A stretch of DNA of 64,000 nucleotides from Fibrella forsythiae (lineage in GTDB: Bacteria; Bacteroidota; Bacteroidia; Cytophagales; Spirosomataceae): assembly GCF_017353175.1 (NCBI RefSeq), contig NZ_JAFMYW010000011.1:1-64000 (forward strand), in the 5' to 3' direction. Made by a program: the position numbers and the translations under genes. The first letter of the stretch is position 1; each line of letters starts with the position of its first letter. Under the pieces are notes generated by a model. The model ran no database searches and was not told where the DNA came from. It worked only from the letters and a program-made list of their open reading frames with translations. Shown piece after piece: positions 11,142 to 20,293 of the stretch.

Positions 11142-11166
11142 GAGTTCGGCAAAGTATTTGCTATTC

Positions 11167-11205
11167 AGAGGGTATGGTCTTCAGGTGAGGCCATACCCTC
11201 TCTTA
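11167..11205 (+). terminator. Rho-independent terminator after the PorP/SprF gene
   Basis: An 11-bp perfect stem (11167-11177 with 11191-11201) with a 13-nt loop is followed by a T-rich stretch. It lies 26 nt after the porP-like stop and upstream of the ATG at 11236, which argues against the longer OmpA reading frame that would begin at 11158. Confidence 0.75.
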
Positions 11206-11235
11206 TTTTCTAACCCATCTCATACAGCTTCACGT

Positions 11236-13665
11236 ATGAATTCACGTTTGTCTCTCGCCGTTTGCTGGTTACTGTTACTAGTTGGACCTGTTTCACTGGC
11301 TCAGAGTGCGGCTAAACGCGCTGATCAGCAATTTGCCCAACTAGCCTACGCTCAGGCAGCTGAACTGTACGAAAAAGCTATTCAGGAAGTTCAGTTGCCC
11401 ACTGAAGCAGAGATACGTCAGGTACGGGCCAAACTAGGCTACTGTTATCGCCAGCTGCGTGATACACACAATGCCGAACGAGTGTATCGCGACCTGATTG
11501 GTGGAGGCCAACTGCCCGCCGAGTATAACGATGCTTACCTGCATTTTGCCCAGGCGTTAGCCAGTAATGGCAAATACAAAGAGGCGCAGGAAGCGTACGA
11601 AACCTACGGAAGTATTCAAACGACTGATAGCCGTGGGCCGCGCTTCTCCAAGCTATACCGCGATGTTAGCGCGCTCACCGGCAATGCCGGAAGCTACCGG
11701 GTCGATTTTCTCGACCTGAACACGCGCGATGCTGAATTTAGCCCAATGATCTATCGGGGCGGATTGGTATTTGTTACGTCGTCGAAGGCGGATAATGGTA
11801 TTCGTCGTGTGTTCAAGTGGGATAATACGCCTTTCCTGGACTTGCATTACTTACCCGAGTTGAGCGCCGTGAAAGGAACAACCGCAGCTAGTTTGGGCGC
11901 TGGTAATTCGAGCCGCCGCCAGCTTCGAACCCAGTCTTACCGTCCGCTTGGGCGGGATGATTTTACCGCCAGTACCTCCAATGATAGCCGTACGGTGGGC
12001 GTTTACGGAGGTAGCCAGGTAGCTGCCGGTGAAGGCTACGGCATGGTGCCTGTATCTGAATCAGATCAGTTTAGCCAGTCGCTGAACAGCAAATACCACG
12101 AAGGCCCCGCCACATTCAGCAGCGATGGCTCACGGGTGATTTTTACCCGCAACAATTACAACAACGGGCAGTCGGCAACGAGTAAAGATGGCGTAAACAA
12201 ACTGAAGCTCTACACGGCCAAGCAGGTCAGTGGCGTCTGGAGCGACATTGAAGAGATGCCTTTCAACAGTGACGAGTTTTCAACCGGGCATCCCGCACTG
12301 AGCCGCGATAACCAGCGCCTGTATTTTGCGTCTGATATGCCCGGAGGCTTAGGTGGTACGGATATCTACGTGTCGACGTGGGAGGGAACCCGCTGGTCGG
12401 CTCCTGTTAATCTCGGCGCGGATGTTAACTCAAAAGGCAACGAGCTGTTTCCGTTCATTGATGAGAAGGGAAACCTCTATTTTTCGTCAGATGGGCTGCC
12501 TGGCCTGGGAGACCTTGATTTGTTCTACGTTGAGATGGGATTGGATGGCAAAGCCACCAAGAACGTCCGCAACCTGGGCGAACCGCTTAATTCAGCTAAA
12601 GATGATTTTGGCATTGTAACCGATGGTGACCGCAAAACGGGTTATTTCAGCAGCAACCGGAAAAACGGTGGCGCCGATGATGATATTTACCGCTTCTCGC
12701 GGGAAGGATCATTGTACCCCTGCCGGCAACTGACGGTGAACGTGTTCGATGAGGTTACAAAAAATCCGTTGCCAAACGCGAAAGTTATCTTGCAGGGGGG
12801 GGAACCAGGCAATGACCGGAAAGAACTGCAGACGGATGCAAATGGCGATATCAAGATATGCGTGGATGCCGAAAGCGAACTAACGCTGGTTGCCATGCAC
12901 GATGGATACCTCGACACGAAGGTTGGTTTTGCCACCCACAACATGCAGGACGACCAGCCGTCGCGGCTTGAAGTAGCCCTAAGCCACCCCACGATTCTAC
13001 CCGCCCTGCCTGCCAAAGCGGTGACCACAGCTGAAGCGCCCGTTGGCACAGTAGTACAGCAGCAGGGAAAAGTGGTGAACCAGAAAGACAATATGCCTGT
13101 GCAGGGAGTGAAGATCACGCTGGAAGACCAGTGCAACGGAGGGTCGCAGCAGATGGTATCTGATGGCAACGGTCTGTATTCGTTCACTACCGTTCTGGGA
13201 TGTGAATACAAGCTTGAAGCCGTTCACAAGAACATGGCCTGCCTGGGCGTGATCATCGCCGCTGATGGCAGTGGAACGCCTAACCTGACCATGCTAAGCG
13301 CCGGCGATATCCTGCGGATCGACAATATTTTGTATGATCTGGGTAAATCGAAAATCCGGCCCGATGCTGCCAAAGAGCTGGATCGGGTCGTGTACATGCT
13401 GAACCGGTATCCTAACATGCACATCGAGATGCGGTCGCATACGGATAGCCGCGCCACAACGGTTTATAACAAAACGTTGTCTACCAACCGGGCCAAAGCC
13501 GCCGTTGCCTATATGGCCACGAAAGGCATTGCCAAAGCTCGTATGCAGGCTACTGGCTATGGTGAGTCAGAACTGCTGAATAATTGTGCCGATGGCGTTA
13601 AATGTACGGAGGTGCAACACCAACTGAATCGGCGGACAGAGATCAAGATACTATCGATCGACTAG
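11236..13665 (+). CDS. PorE-like TPR / beta-propeller / OmpA-domain outer-membrane lipid-free anchor protein
   Basis: I place the start at the ATG at 11236 because it gives a clean signal peptide (residues 1-24, ending LAQS) and lies beyond the terminator; the frame itself is open further upstream. Domains of the 809-residue protein in order are TPR-like helices (about 25-130), PD40-type propeller blades (about 160-490, with repeated SxDG and YFASD/YFSSD motifs), two carboxypeptidase-regulatory-like modules (about 496-590 and 605-690) and an OmpA C-terminal peptidoglycan-binding domain (about 690-805, with HTDSRA and ATGYGES). This is the architecture of PorE of Porphyromonas gingivalis, a type IX secretion component thought to link the machinery to peptidoglycan. 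Its place after the adhesin and PorP/SprF genes suggests it anchors that secretion or attachment complex. Many Cytophagales genomes carry several paralogues, so it may serve only this adhesin. Confidence 0.85.
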   Translation: MNSRLSLAVCWLLLLVGPVSLAQSAAKRADQQFAQLAYAQAAELYEKAIQEVQLPTEAEIRQVRAKLGYCYRQLRDTHNAERVYRDLIGGGQLPAEYNDAYLHFAQALASNGKYKEAQEAYETYGSIQTTDSRGPRFSKLYRDVSALTGNAGSYRVDFLDLNTRDAEFSPMIYRGGLVFVTSSKADNGIRRVFKWDNTPFLDLHYLPELSAVKGTTAASLGAGNSSRRQLRTQSYRPLGRDDFTASTSNDSRTVGVYGGSQVAAGEGYGMVPVSESDQFSQSLNSKYHEGPATFSSDGSRVIFTRNNYNNGQSATSKDGVNKLKLYTAKQVSGVWSDIEEMPFNSDEFSTGHPALSRDNQRLYFASDMPGGLGGTDIYVSTWEGTRWSAPVNLGADVNSKGNELFPFIDEKGNLYFSSDGLPGLGDLDLFYVEMGLDGKATKNVRNLGEPLNSAKDDFGIVTDGDRKTGYFSSNRKNGGADDDIYRFSREGSLYPCRQLTVNVFDEVTKNPLPNAKVILQGGEPGNDRKELQTDANGDIKICVDAESELTLVAMHDGYLDTKVGFATHNMQDDQPSRLEVALSHPTILPALPAKAVTTAEAPVGTVVQQQGKVVNQKDNMPVQGVKITLEDQCNGGSQQMVSDGNGLYSFTTVLGCEYKLEAVHKNMACLGVIIAADGSGTPNLTMLSAGDILRIDNILYDLGKSKIRPDAAKELDRVVYMLNRYPNMHIEMRSHTDSRATTVYNKTLSTNRAKAAVAYMATKGIAKARMQATGYGESELLNNCADGVKCTEVQHQLNRRTEIKILSID

Positions 13666-13684
13666 CTACTCGAAATGAAGTTGC

Positions 13685-13698
13685 CAGGTACGTACCTG
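13685..13698. repeat. Perfect 14-bp palindrome CAGGTACGTACCTG
   Basis: This palindrome is two fused half-copies of the over-represented word CAGGTACGT, lying 20 nt after the OmpA-protein stop codon and just before the terminator hairpin. A near-identical copy, CAGGTACGTACCTA, is at 56570-56583 inside the dehydrogenase gene. A further CAGGTACGTT copy is at 13778-13787 in the same intergenic stretch. Confidence 0.7.
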
Positions 13699-13704
13699 AA
13701 AAAT

Positions 13705-13746
13705 ACGCAGAAGCCGTTTCCAGATTACCGGAAGCGGCTTCTGCGT
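13705..13746. terminator. Strong hairpin terminator between the OmpA protein and transaldolase genes
   Basis: The stem has 17 pairs (13705-13721 with 13730-13746, one G-T pair) and an 8-nt loop. An A-run precedes it and GTTT follows. It closes the type IX secretion gene block. Confidence 0.75.
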
Positions 13747-13896
13747 GTTTGGCCGTTCACATGCTTTCTGTGTGCCGCAGGTACGTTCAGCACGTTAAAT
13801 AGGGTTTGTCGCTGGTATTGAGTAAACAAACCCACGCGGCAGGGCTTTATGGTATAATAGGTAACCAATCTCGACTATAAAACCAAAACCAATAGC

Positions 13897-15003
13897 ATGG
13901 GCGCAAATCGGGTAAAACAAATTCATGAACTGGGCCAAAGCATCTGGCTCGATTTTATTGACCGTCAGATTATGAAAAGTGGCGGGCTACAGAAGCTGAT
14001 CGACGAAGACGGCGTTCGGGGTATCACCTCGAACCCGGCTATTTTCGAAAAAGCGATCAGCAGCAGCCAGGATTACGACGAGGACATAAAGCAACTGGCG
14101 CAACAGGGGAAATCCAACGAAGACATTTTCTATGGCGTAGCCGTAACTGATATTCAGCGGGCGGCAGACATCTTCAAACCCGTATATGAGGATAAAGTAA
14201 GCGGGGCCGACGGGTTCGTCAGTCTGGAAGTGTCACCTCACCTGGCTCTGGAAACTGCCGGCACCATTGAGCAGGCACGGGCTCTTTGGAAAGCGGTAGA
14301 CCGCCCCAATGTGATGATCAAGATTCCGGGTACACAACCGGGTCTCGCCGCTATTCAGCAAGCCATCAGCGAAGGAATCAATATCAACGTAACCCTGCTC
14401 TTTAGCCTGGAGCGCTACGAGGCCGTTGCTGAAGCCTACATTGCCGGGCTGGAAGAACGCGCTAACGCCGGGCAACCCATTGACCAGATTGCCTCGGTAG
14501 CCAGCTTCTTCCTGAGCCGGATCGATACGCTGATAGACCCCATACTGGTTGAAAAAGGATTAAGCCAGCTGAAAGGTGAAGTAGCCATTGCCTCGGCAAA
14601 GCAGGCGTATCAGATTTACAAGCGGCTGTTTGAATCAGACCGGTTCAAGGCTTTGGCCGACAAAGGCGCAACGCCTCAACGGCTGCTGTGGGCCAGCACA
14701 GGCAGCAAAGACCCTGCTTTCTCGGACGTAAAGTACGTTGAGGCGTTGATTGGCCCCAAAACTGTTGATACAGTGCCCATGGAAACACTCGACGCCTTCC
14801 GCGACCACGGCCAGGCTGCGGCCCGGCTGGAGGAAAACCCGGAACAGGCGCAGCAGGTACTCGATCAAGTCAACGAGGCAGGAATCGATCTGGCTGCGTT
14901 GATGCAGCAGTTGGAAGATGAGGGTATTGAAAAGTTTAACAAACCGTATGACAAATTGCTTCAGGCGATCGACGATCAGAAGAAAAATCTGACGCCAGCC
15001 TAA
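13897..15003 (+). CDS. tal: Transaldolase (long, ~370-residue bacterial type)
   Basis: The 368-residue product transfers a dihydroxyacetone unit between sedoheptulose 7-phosphate and glyceraldehyde 3-phosphate in the non-oxidative pentose phosphate pathway in the cytosol. It shows the family signature GITSNPAIF (residues 42-50) and the Schiff-base lysine in MIKIPGT (Lys142). The length fits the actinobacterial/cyanobacterial-type transaldolase rather than the ~220-residue or ~315-residue forms. Upstream there is a TATAAT-like box near 13852 and an 8-bp inverted repeat (GGGTTTGT/ACAAACCC, about 13802-13833) that could be regulatory. The gene is monocistronic, bounded by hairpin terminators on both sides. 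Confidence 0.95.
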   Translation: MGANRVKQIHELGQSIWLDFIDRQIMKSGGLQKLIDEDGVRGITSNPAIFEKAISSSQDYDEDIKQLAQQGKSNEDIFYGVAVTDIQRAADIFKPVYEDKVSGADGFVSLEVSPHLALETAGTIEQARALWKAVDRPNVMIKIPGTQPGLAAIQQAISEGININVTLLFSLERYEAVAEAYIAGLEERANAGQPIDQIASVASFFLSRIDTLIDPILVEKGLSQLKGEVAIASAKQAYQIYKRLFESDRFKALADKGATPQRLLWASTGSKDPAFSDVKYVEALIGPKTVDTVPMETLDAFRDHGQAAARLEENPEQAQQVLDQVNEAGIDLAALMQQLEDEGIEKFNKPYDKLLQAIDDQKKNLTPA

Positions 15004-15018
15004 ACTGCCTGTGCATGC

Positions 15019-15062
15019 AAGCCAAAAGCCGAATCCCTCGCAGGGTTCGGCTTTTGGCTTTT
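15019..15062 (+). terminator. Rho-independent terminator of the transaldolase gene
   Basis: A 15-bp stem (15019-15033 with 15046-15060), continued by CCCT/AGGG after one bulged T, closes on a 3-nt loop. The 3' side ends in CTTTTGGCTTTT. It starts 16 nt after the tal stop. Confidence 0.85.
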
Positions 15063-15133
15063 AACAAATCTTATGTTGGCCCGAACGTAGTGTACCAGTC
15101 ATCTTTGCTGATGAGCACGATCTCAATCAGCTG

Positions 15134-16189
15134 ATGAAACAGTTTTTCAGAATAGCGTTCTTACTCAACGTACTAACGTCTCCACTCTTCGCACAACGTA
15201 CCCAGCGGCAGATCGGCGACTGCGTCGTATTGACCATTCCATTCCCCGATTCCTTCTCCGGCGATTCAATCACCTTCGCGGTGGTGGCGCCAACCGGAGG
15301 ACTGGTACAACGAAAGCCCATTTTCCTGTTTCGGCAGGGGTCATTACCTATTCCTCTGTTCACCAGTAATCCCAGGACAGGAAAACCGGCGTTAACAGAA
15401 TTGCCCCGTACCTGCTATGACCACGAAGCGGAGCAGTATAGCATCATGATTGCCAAACCGGGCGTACCGCTGGTCGTTGCCGATACGTACCTGGATACGC
15501 TGTTCAATACCCGCGACAAGCCCGCACCGAGGATGTACCCGGCAACGTACCTGGCCCATAATTACCTCGACTATTACGTAAAGCAGACAAACGCCGTGCT
15601 CGCCTTTGTGCTGAAACAACCATGGGCAGATTCGAAACGAGTCGTTGTGGCGGGCGGGTCGGAGGGGTATCATGTGGCCATAAAAACGGCGTATACAAAC
15701 AAACGGATAACGCATCTGATCGCCTCTTCGGGTGGGCTGGAAGGGCGTATGCAGTCGATCATCCGTACCGAACGGGCGAAAGGATTTACGGGGGAAGCCA
15801 CGCAGGAAGAAGCACAACGTAGTGTTGAGGCCCTACAACAGGAATGGGCCGCCATCTGCCGGGATTCGTTGAACGTGAACGTAGCCGTAGGCGATCCGAA
15901 CCGAACAATGTACTCGTTTTCGCATGGACACAACAAAGACTACCTGCTCTCGCTCGATATTCCGATCTGCATCATTTACGGTACCGCCGATGTGGGTGCT
16001 ACATCCAACGATATTCTGCCGCTCGAATTTGCCCGCCACGGGAAAAACAACCTGACGGTACGAGCGTATCCGAACCACGACCACACATACCATAAACTGA
16101 CCTACGATGCCGCTGGAAAAGTGATTGGCAAGGTGTACAACGGAATTGCCGTTGAGCAGGATTACTTTGCGTGGCTGAAACAGCACTGA
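15134..16189 (+). CDS. Secreted alpha/beta-hydrolase-fold protein
   Basis: The 351-residue protein begins with a signal peptide (MKQFFRIAFLLNVLTSPLFA) and carries an alpha/beta-hydrolase nucleophile elbow, AGGSEGYHVA, with the candidate Ser near residue 176. A histidine-rich NHDHTYHK near residue 315 could supply the catalytic His. The substrate cannot be read from the sequence; peptidase-like or esterase-like activity in the periplasm is plausible. It sits alone between the transaldolase terminator and the DinB-like gene, which begins 17 nt after its stop and may be cotranscribed. Confidence 0.6.
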   Translation: MKQFFRIAFLLNVLTSPLFAQRTQRQIGDCVVLTIPFPDSFSGDSITFAVVAPTGGLVQRKPIFLFRQGSLPIPLFTSNPRTGKPALTELPRTCYDHEAEQYSIMIAKPGVPLVVADTYLDTLFNTRDKPAPRMYPATYLAHNYLDYYVKQTNAVLAFVLKQPWADSKRVVVAGGSEGYHVAIKTAYTNKRITHLIASSGGLEGRMQSIIRTERAKGFTGEATQEEAQRSVEALQQEWAAICRDSLNVNVAVGDPNRTMYSFSHGHNKDYLLSLDIPICIIYGTADVGATSNDILPLEFARHGKNNLTVRAYPNHDHTYHKLTYDAAGKVIGKVYNGIAVEQDYFAWLKQH

Positions 16190-16206
16190 CGTAACTAGAC
16201 ACCACT

Positions 16207-16653
16207 ATGCTGCTCGAAACGCTGACCGCCCTCTTTACCCGCGATTTGAACCGGGTGAAAACGGAATTGAATCAATACCACGATGAGGCCATGATCTGGG
16301 CTGTGCCGCCGGGCATTATCAACTCAGCTGGAAATTTGTGCCTGCACCTGATCGGCAACCTGAACACCTACATTGGCGGCGAACTGGGCCGGTCCGGGTA
16401 CGTTCGCCATCGGGACCTGGAATTTTCCCTTCGCGACGTCCCCCGCGCCGTTATGCTGGCTCAACTTGATGACACCATTGCGACTGTTAGCCAAACGCTA
16501 CTGGCTCTGGACGAGACTCGCCTAAACGAAGAATACCCGATGCTGGTGTTCGAGCAGAAGACATCCACGGGCTATTTGCTGGTTCATCTGGCTACGCACT
16601 TAGGCTATCACCTGGGCCAGATGAACTACCACCGGCGGTTAGTGCAGGGATAA
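16207..16653 (+). CDS. DinB/DUF1572-like four-helix metal-binding protein
   Basis: The 148-residue protein matches the DinB/YfiT-like four-helix-bundle pattern. It has a histidine in helix 2 (CLHLIGN) and a second and third in the last helix (HLATHLGYHLGQMNYH), the usual three-His metal site. Members include bacillithiol or mycothiol S-transferases and many proteins of unknown role, so only the fold and metal binding can be proposed. It starts 17 nt after the hydrolase gene. Confidence 0.75.
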   Translation: MLLETLTALFTRDLNRVKTELNQYHDEAMIWAVPPGIINSAGNLCLHLIGNLNTYIGGELGRSGYVRHRDLEFSLRDVPRAVMLAQLDDTIATVSQTLLALDETRLNEEYPMLVFEQKTSTGYLLVHLATHLGYHLGQMNYHRRLVQG

Positions 16654-16715
16654 TGGAGTTGCCCGGCCAGCCTGTGTTGTCGACAGTTCATGGGGTCAAT
16701 CCGACAGATCACGGC

Positions 16716-16752
16716 TTTTTTGTAGCTTGCCGAAAGCCGGGCCGCTACCTTG
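16716..16752 (+). promoter_or_regulatory. Bacteroidota-type promoter for the LytS-like kinase
   Basis: A TTTTTTG element (16716-16722) and TACCTTG (16746-16752) resemble the -33 TTG and -7 TAnnTTTG boxes of Flavobacterium/Bacteroides vegetative promoters, with a 23-nt spacing at the upper end of the reported range. Transcription would begin just upstream of the ATG at 16774, which supports that start over the TTG at 16750. Confidence 0.45.
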
Positions 16753-16773
16753 AATCGTTTTCGACATCACCTT

Positions 16774-17859
16774 ATGCAGACCACCGCACCCACTGTTCAG
16801 TTCGACGACCGTATCATGCGGCTCATCGGTATTCCACTGGTGGGGTTCCTGATGCCGTTGCTGTTTTTTGGCACAACGCTGGAGAAAGGGCTGGTGGCGT
16901 ACCTACCCATGTGGATCTCGTCTACCGCCCACACGCTGGTGTATTGGGAGGGAAGTCGCCTCGTTTACCTCCAGACTCGCCGCTGGTTTCCGGCCGTTTC
17001 GCAAACGACACAGCGGCTACTCTGGCTGACGGGGCTGTCGCTTCTGTTTGCTATGCTATTTTCAATGGTCGTCTGTTATGGCTTAAACGACCTGTTGAAA
17101 TTGGCTTTTCCCGGTTTTATTCATCACAAGCCCGGTTTGCTTGAAGAATACAAGGCCACGCTTATTCCGCTGGTGATTTGCCTGGCCGTATACGAGTGTA
17201 TCTATTATTTCCGTCAGCTGCGGGCCGCCCTGCTCGAAGCCGAACAGCTGAAACAGGCGAATCTGCAGTCGCAGCTGGAAACGCTTAAAAATCAGGTCAA
17301 CCCGCATTTCCTGTTCAACAGCCTCAATACCCTCACCGCCCTGATTCCCGAAGACCCTGAGTTATCCGTACGCTTTGTGCAGAAACTGGCCAAGGTGTAC
17401 CGCTACATTCTGGAAATCCGTGAACTGCAAACGGTGTCGCTGGCCGATGAGCTATCGGCGCTGCGGGCGTATAACTTCCTGATGCAGATTCGGTTCGGTG
17501 ATCGTCTGACGATTCAGCTCGATTTGCCCGACGATTGCCTGATGGCCCGTGTGGTACCCCTATCGCTGCAAATGCTGGTCGAGAACGCGGTGAAACACAA
17601 CGTTATTTCTACGCACAAGCCGTTGTTCATTCAGGTATTCATTGAAAACAACCGCCTCATCGTTCGCAACAACCTGCAACGGAAATCACAGACCAGCGTT
17701 GATGAACTGGAAGAATCGACGGGGGTTGGGCTGCAAAACATTCGGTCTCGATACCAACTGCTGGCCGGTCAGCGGGTCGATGTGATCGTGACCACACAGC
17801 AATTCGCCGTGAGCTTACCGCTGCTGGCTGCCACCGAACAACCCGCTATAGCCCAATGA
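16774..17859 (+). CDS. LytS/YehU-type sensor histidine kinase
   Basis: The ATG at 16774 is preferred to an in-frame TTG at 16750 that lies inside the promoter. The 361-residue protein has four hydrophobic segments in residues 14-145, a short coiled linker (LEAEQLKQANLQSQLETL) and a His_kinase domain (PF06580 type) with the phospho-acceptor His178 in NPHFLFNSLN. The ATP-binding region shows MLVENAVKHN and a glycine-rich VGLQNIRSRY. It should autophosphorylate in response to an unknown membrane or envelope signal and pass phosphate to the regulator encoded next. The two genes overlap by ATGA, so they are translationally coupled. Confidence 0.92.
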   Translation: MQTTAPTVQFDDRIMRLIGIPLVGFLMPLLFFGTTLEKGLVAYLPMWISSTAHTLVYWEGSRLVYLQTRRWFPAVSQTTQRLLWLTGLSLLFAMLFSMVVCYGLNDLLKLAFPGFIHHKPGLLEEYKATLIPLVICLAVYECIYYFRQLRAALLEAEQLKQANLQSQLETLKNQVNPHFLFNSLNTLTALIPEDPELSVRFVQKLAKVYRYILEIRELQTVSLADELSALRAYNFLMQIRFGDRLTIQLDLPDDCLMARVVPLSLQMLVENAVKHNVISTHKPLFIQVFIENNRLIVRNNLQRKSQTSVDELEESTGVGLQNIRSRYQLLAGQRVDVIVTTQQFAVSLPLLAATEQPAIAQ

Positions 17860-18632
17860 ACCTGCTGCTGATTGAAGACGAAGCCCCCGCCGCCCGTCGA
17901 CTAACCCGCCTGCTGGCTGATATTCGCCCCGACTGGACCGTACTGGACGTGATCGACAGTGTAGAAGCCGCTGTGAACTGGCTACGTACCTACACCCACC
18001 CCGACCTGCTCCTGATGGATGTGCAGCTCGCCGATGGCATCAGCTTCGATATATTCCGGCAGGTGACGGTGAACGTACCTGTGGTGTTTACGACCGCCTA
18101 CGACGAGTTTACGCTTCGGGCGTTCAAGGTCAACAGCGTCGATTATCTGTTGAAGCCCATCGATGAAGAGGAACTAGCTGCAGCCCTTCAAAAATTTGAG
18201 TCGCTCCACACCGCCAAACAGGCTGGCGAGGTCCACGAACTACCCTCGACACTGGCACAGCTGCTGAACCAACTGGCTGCCCCGAAGCCTGCGCCCAAAG
18301 AACGGTTACTGGTCAGGAATGGCGCGCAGATGGTCACCCTGCCCGTATCGTCGCTGGCTTACCTGTACTCCGACGAGGGGTTGACGTTTGCGGTCGATTC
18401 GGTTGGTAAACGGCATATTCTGGACTATACCCTCGACGAAGCCGCCGATTTCCTGCCGCCCAGTCAGTTTTTCCGCATCAGTCGTAAAGCCATCGTACAG
18501 GTGTCGGCTATTGGCAAGATTCACGCCTATTTCAACAGCCGCCTTAAGCTGGATTTGCAACCAACGCCCGCTTTCGAGGTGATCGTCAGCCGTGAGCGAG
18601 TGGCCGAATTCAAAGCCTGGCTAGATCAGTAG
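17856..18632 (+). CDS. LytTR-family response regulator
   Basis: The 258-residue regulator has an N-terminal receiver domain (residues 1-120) with acidic pocket EDE (7-9), phospho-acceptor Asp55 in LLLMDVQ, a TTAYDEF switch segment and Lys in LLKPIDEEE. A LytTR DNA-binding domain follows (about 150-255, with ERLLVRNG, LYSDEG and FFRISRKAIV). It is the partner of the overlapping LytS-like kinase. Targets are not evident, but the serine hydrolase gene starts 83 nt downstream on the same strand behind its own TACCTTG box (18665-18671). Confidence 0.93.
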   Translation: MNLLLIEDEAPAARRLTRLLADIRPDWTVLDVIDSVEAAVNWLRTYTHPDLLLMDVQLADGISFDIFRQVTVNVPVVFTTAYDEFTLRAFKVNSVDYLLKPIDEEELAAALQKFESLHTAKQAGEVHELPSTLAQLLNQLAAPKPAPKERLLVRNGAQMVTLPVSSLAYLYSDEGLTFAVDSVGKRHILDYTLDEAADFLPPSQFFRISRKAIVQVSAIGKIHAYFNSRLKLDLQPTPAFEVIVSRERVAEFKAWLDQ

Positions 18633-18715
18633 CCGTACTCTTTCCTAATGGTCTGATAATCTAGTACCTTGTCGTTGAGGTGCTAATTCGTCTTGCCATT
18701 CATTGTCGACCATCC

Positions 18716-20293
18716 ATGAAAAAACAACTGTTTACCTACTGTCTTGTCGTTTTTGTTGCCGTCTGCTCGCTAAAATCAGGTGCTCAGCCTATCACGTCAA
18801 CGCAGATCGACGCGCTTGTGCAGCGTACACTGACCACCTTCGACGTACCTGGCATTGCCGTAGCCGTGGTGAAAGATGGGAAAGTGGTTCATGCAAAAGG
18901 CTATGGTGTTCGTTCGCTGAAAACCCGTCAGCCGGTCGATGAGAACACGCTGTTTGGTATTGCTTCCAACAGCAAAGCATTCACCGCTGCCGCGCTGGGC
19001 ATCCTCATGGACGAAGGCAAACTGACCTGGGACGATAAGGTGATTGACCACATACCTGAGTTCAGGATGTACAATGCTTACGTGACCGAAGAATTTACCA
19101 TCCGCGATTTGCTCACGCACCGCAGTGGCCTGGGTCTGGGTGCGGGTGATCTGATGTTCTGGCCCGATTCCAGCAATTTTACCATGAAAGACATCATTCA
19201 CAACCTGCGCTACCTGAAACCCGTTTCAGGCTTCCGGACCAAATACGATTACGACAACCTGCTCTATATGGTGGCTGGCGAGGTAGTGGAGCGGGTCAGC
19301 GGCAAAACTTGGTCTGAATTTGTGGAAGACCGGATCATGAAGCCGCTGCAAATGAACCGGAGTGCGGGCTATTACGAACGCCTGGCCGACAAAGTGAACG
19401 TGATCGACGCCCATGCGCCCGTTAATGGGAAGGTGCAGGTCATTGACCGGGACATGATGCGGTTTGGCTATTCAGCAGGCGGTATCAATTCCAGCGTGGC
19501 CGACATGAGCAAGTGGGTGATTGCCCAATTGAATAAGGGTAAATATGGCGATAATGGAAGCAAGCGGCTGTTCAGCGAAAGTGTCCACGCCGAAATGTGG
19601 GCTCCGCAAACGATTCTGCCGACCAACCCGACGCCGGTGCCACCGTATAATACCCACTTTTCTGCCTACGGGCTGGGCTGGTTTCTCTCTGATGTAAAAG
19701 GCCTCAAGCAAGTAACGCATACCGGCGGTTTGGCGGGCATGGTAACGCAGGTGACGCTTCTCCCTGAGCTCCAGCTTGGCATTATCGTTTTCACTAATCA
19801 GCAATCGGGAGGGGCATTTAGCTCGGTGACCAACGTTATAAAAGACAGCTACTTGGGCCTGCCGCCAACCGATTGGGTAGCCCGCTACAGCGAACGCAAA
19901 AAGCAAGGGGAGGATGAAGCCGAGAAAAGCATCGCAGCCATTTGGGCCGGTATAGAAAAAGAGCAAAAAGCGGCTACCGCGAAAGTCGATTTTGCCAACT
20001 ACGCCGGTACCTATCGCGACCGATGGTTTGGCGATGTGGTGCTGAGTCAGCAGGGAGGACGTACCTGGTTCCGGTCGGTGCGCGCGCCGAAGCTGACGGG
20101 CGAACTGTTCTATTACAAGGGTAATACGTTCGTGGTGAAGTGGAATAACCGTAGCCTGGACGCCGACGCGTTTGTCACCTTCCAGGTAGATGACACCATG
20201 AAGCCAACGTCCATCAAAATGAAGCCCATCTCGCCCTTAACTGATTTCAGCTTCGATTTTCAGGACCTTGATCTGCAGCGGGTAAAGCAGTAA
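18716..20293 (+). CDS. Secreted beta-lactamase-family serine hydrolase (class C fold) with DUF3471-like tail
   Basis: The ATG at 18716 gives a signal peptide (residues 1-23); the frame opens earlier but without a better start. The 525-residue product shows the penicillin-binding/class C motif S-x-x-K as Ser84-Asn-Ser-Lys87 and a Tyr-x-Asn motif in YDYDNLLY near residue 178. HTGGLAG near residue 344 is the KTG-like third motif. The C-terminal ~100 residues resemble DUF3471. Such proteins are usually D-aminopeptidases, esterases or peptidoglycan-modifying enzymes rather than antibiotic resistance enzymes. A TACCTTG promoter-like box lies 45 nt upstream. Its last 33 nt are duplicated just downstream of the gene. 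Confidence 0.85.
   Translation: MKKQLFTYCLVVFVAVCSLKSGAQPITSTQIDALVQRTLTTFDVPGIAVAVVKDGKVVHAKGYGVRSLKTRQPVDENTLFGIASNSKAFTAAALGILMDEGKLTWDDKVIDHIPEFRMYNAYVTEEFTIRDLLTHRSGLGLGAGDLMFWPDSSNFTMKDIIHNLRYLKPVSGFRTKYDYDNLLYMVAGEVVERVSGKTWSEFVEDRIMKPLQMNRSAGYYERLADKVNVIDAHAPVNGKVQVIDRDMMRFGYSAGGINSSVADMSKWVIAQLNKGKYGDNGSKRLFSESVHAEMWAPQTILPTNPTPVPPYNTHFSAYGLGWFLSDVKGLKQVTHTGGLAGMVTQVTLLPELQLGIIVFTNQQSGGAFSSVTNVIKDSYLGLPPTDWVARYSERKKQGEDEAEKSIAAIWAGIEKEQKAATAKVDFANYAGTYRDRWFGDVVLSQQGGRTWFRSVRAPKLTGELFYYKGNTFVVKWNNRSLDADAFVTFQVDDTMKPTSIKMKPISPLTDFSFDFQDLDLQRVKQ

Noticed and set aside
11158-11235. Longer N-terminus for the PorE-like protein
   Set aside because: It would contain the terminator hairpin at 11167-11201, and the signal peptide begins at the ATG at 11236.
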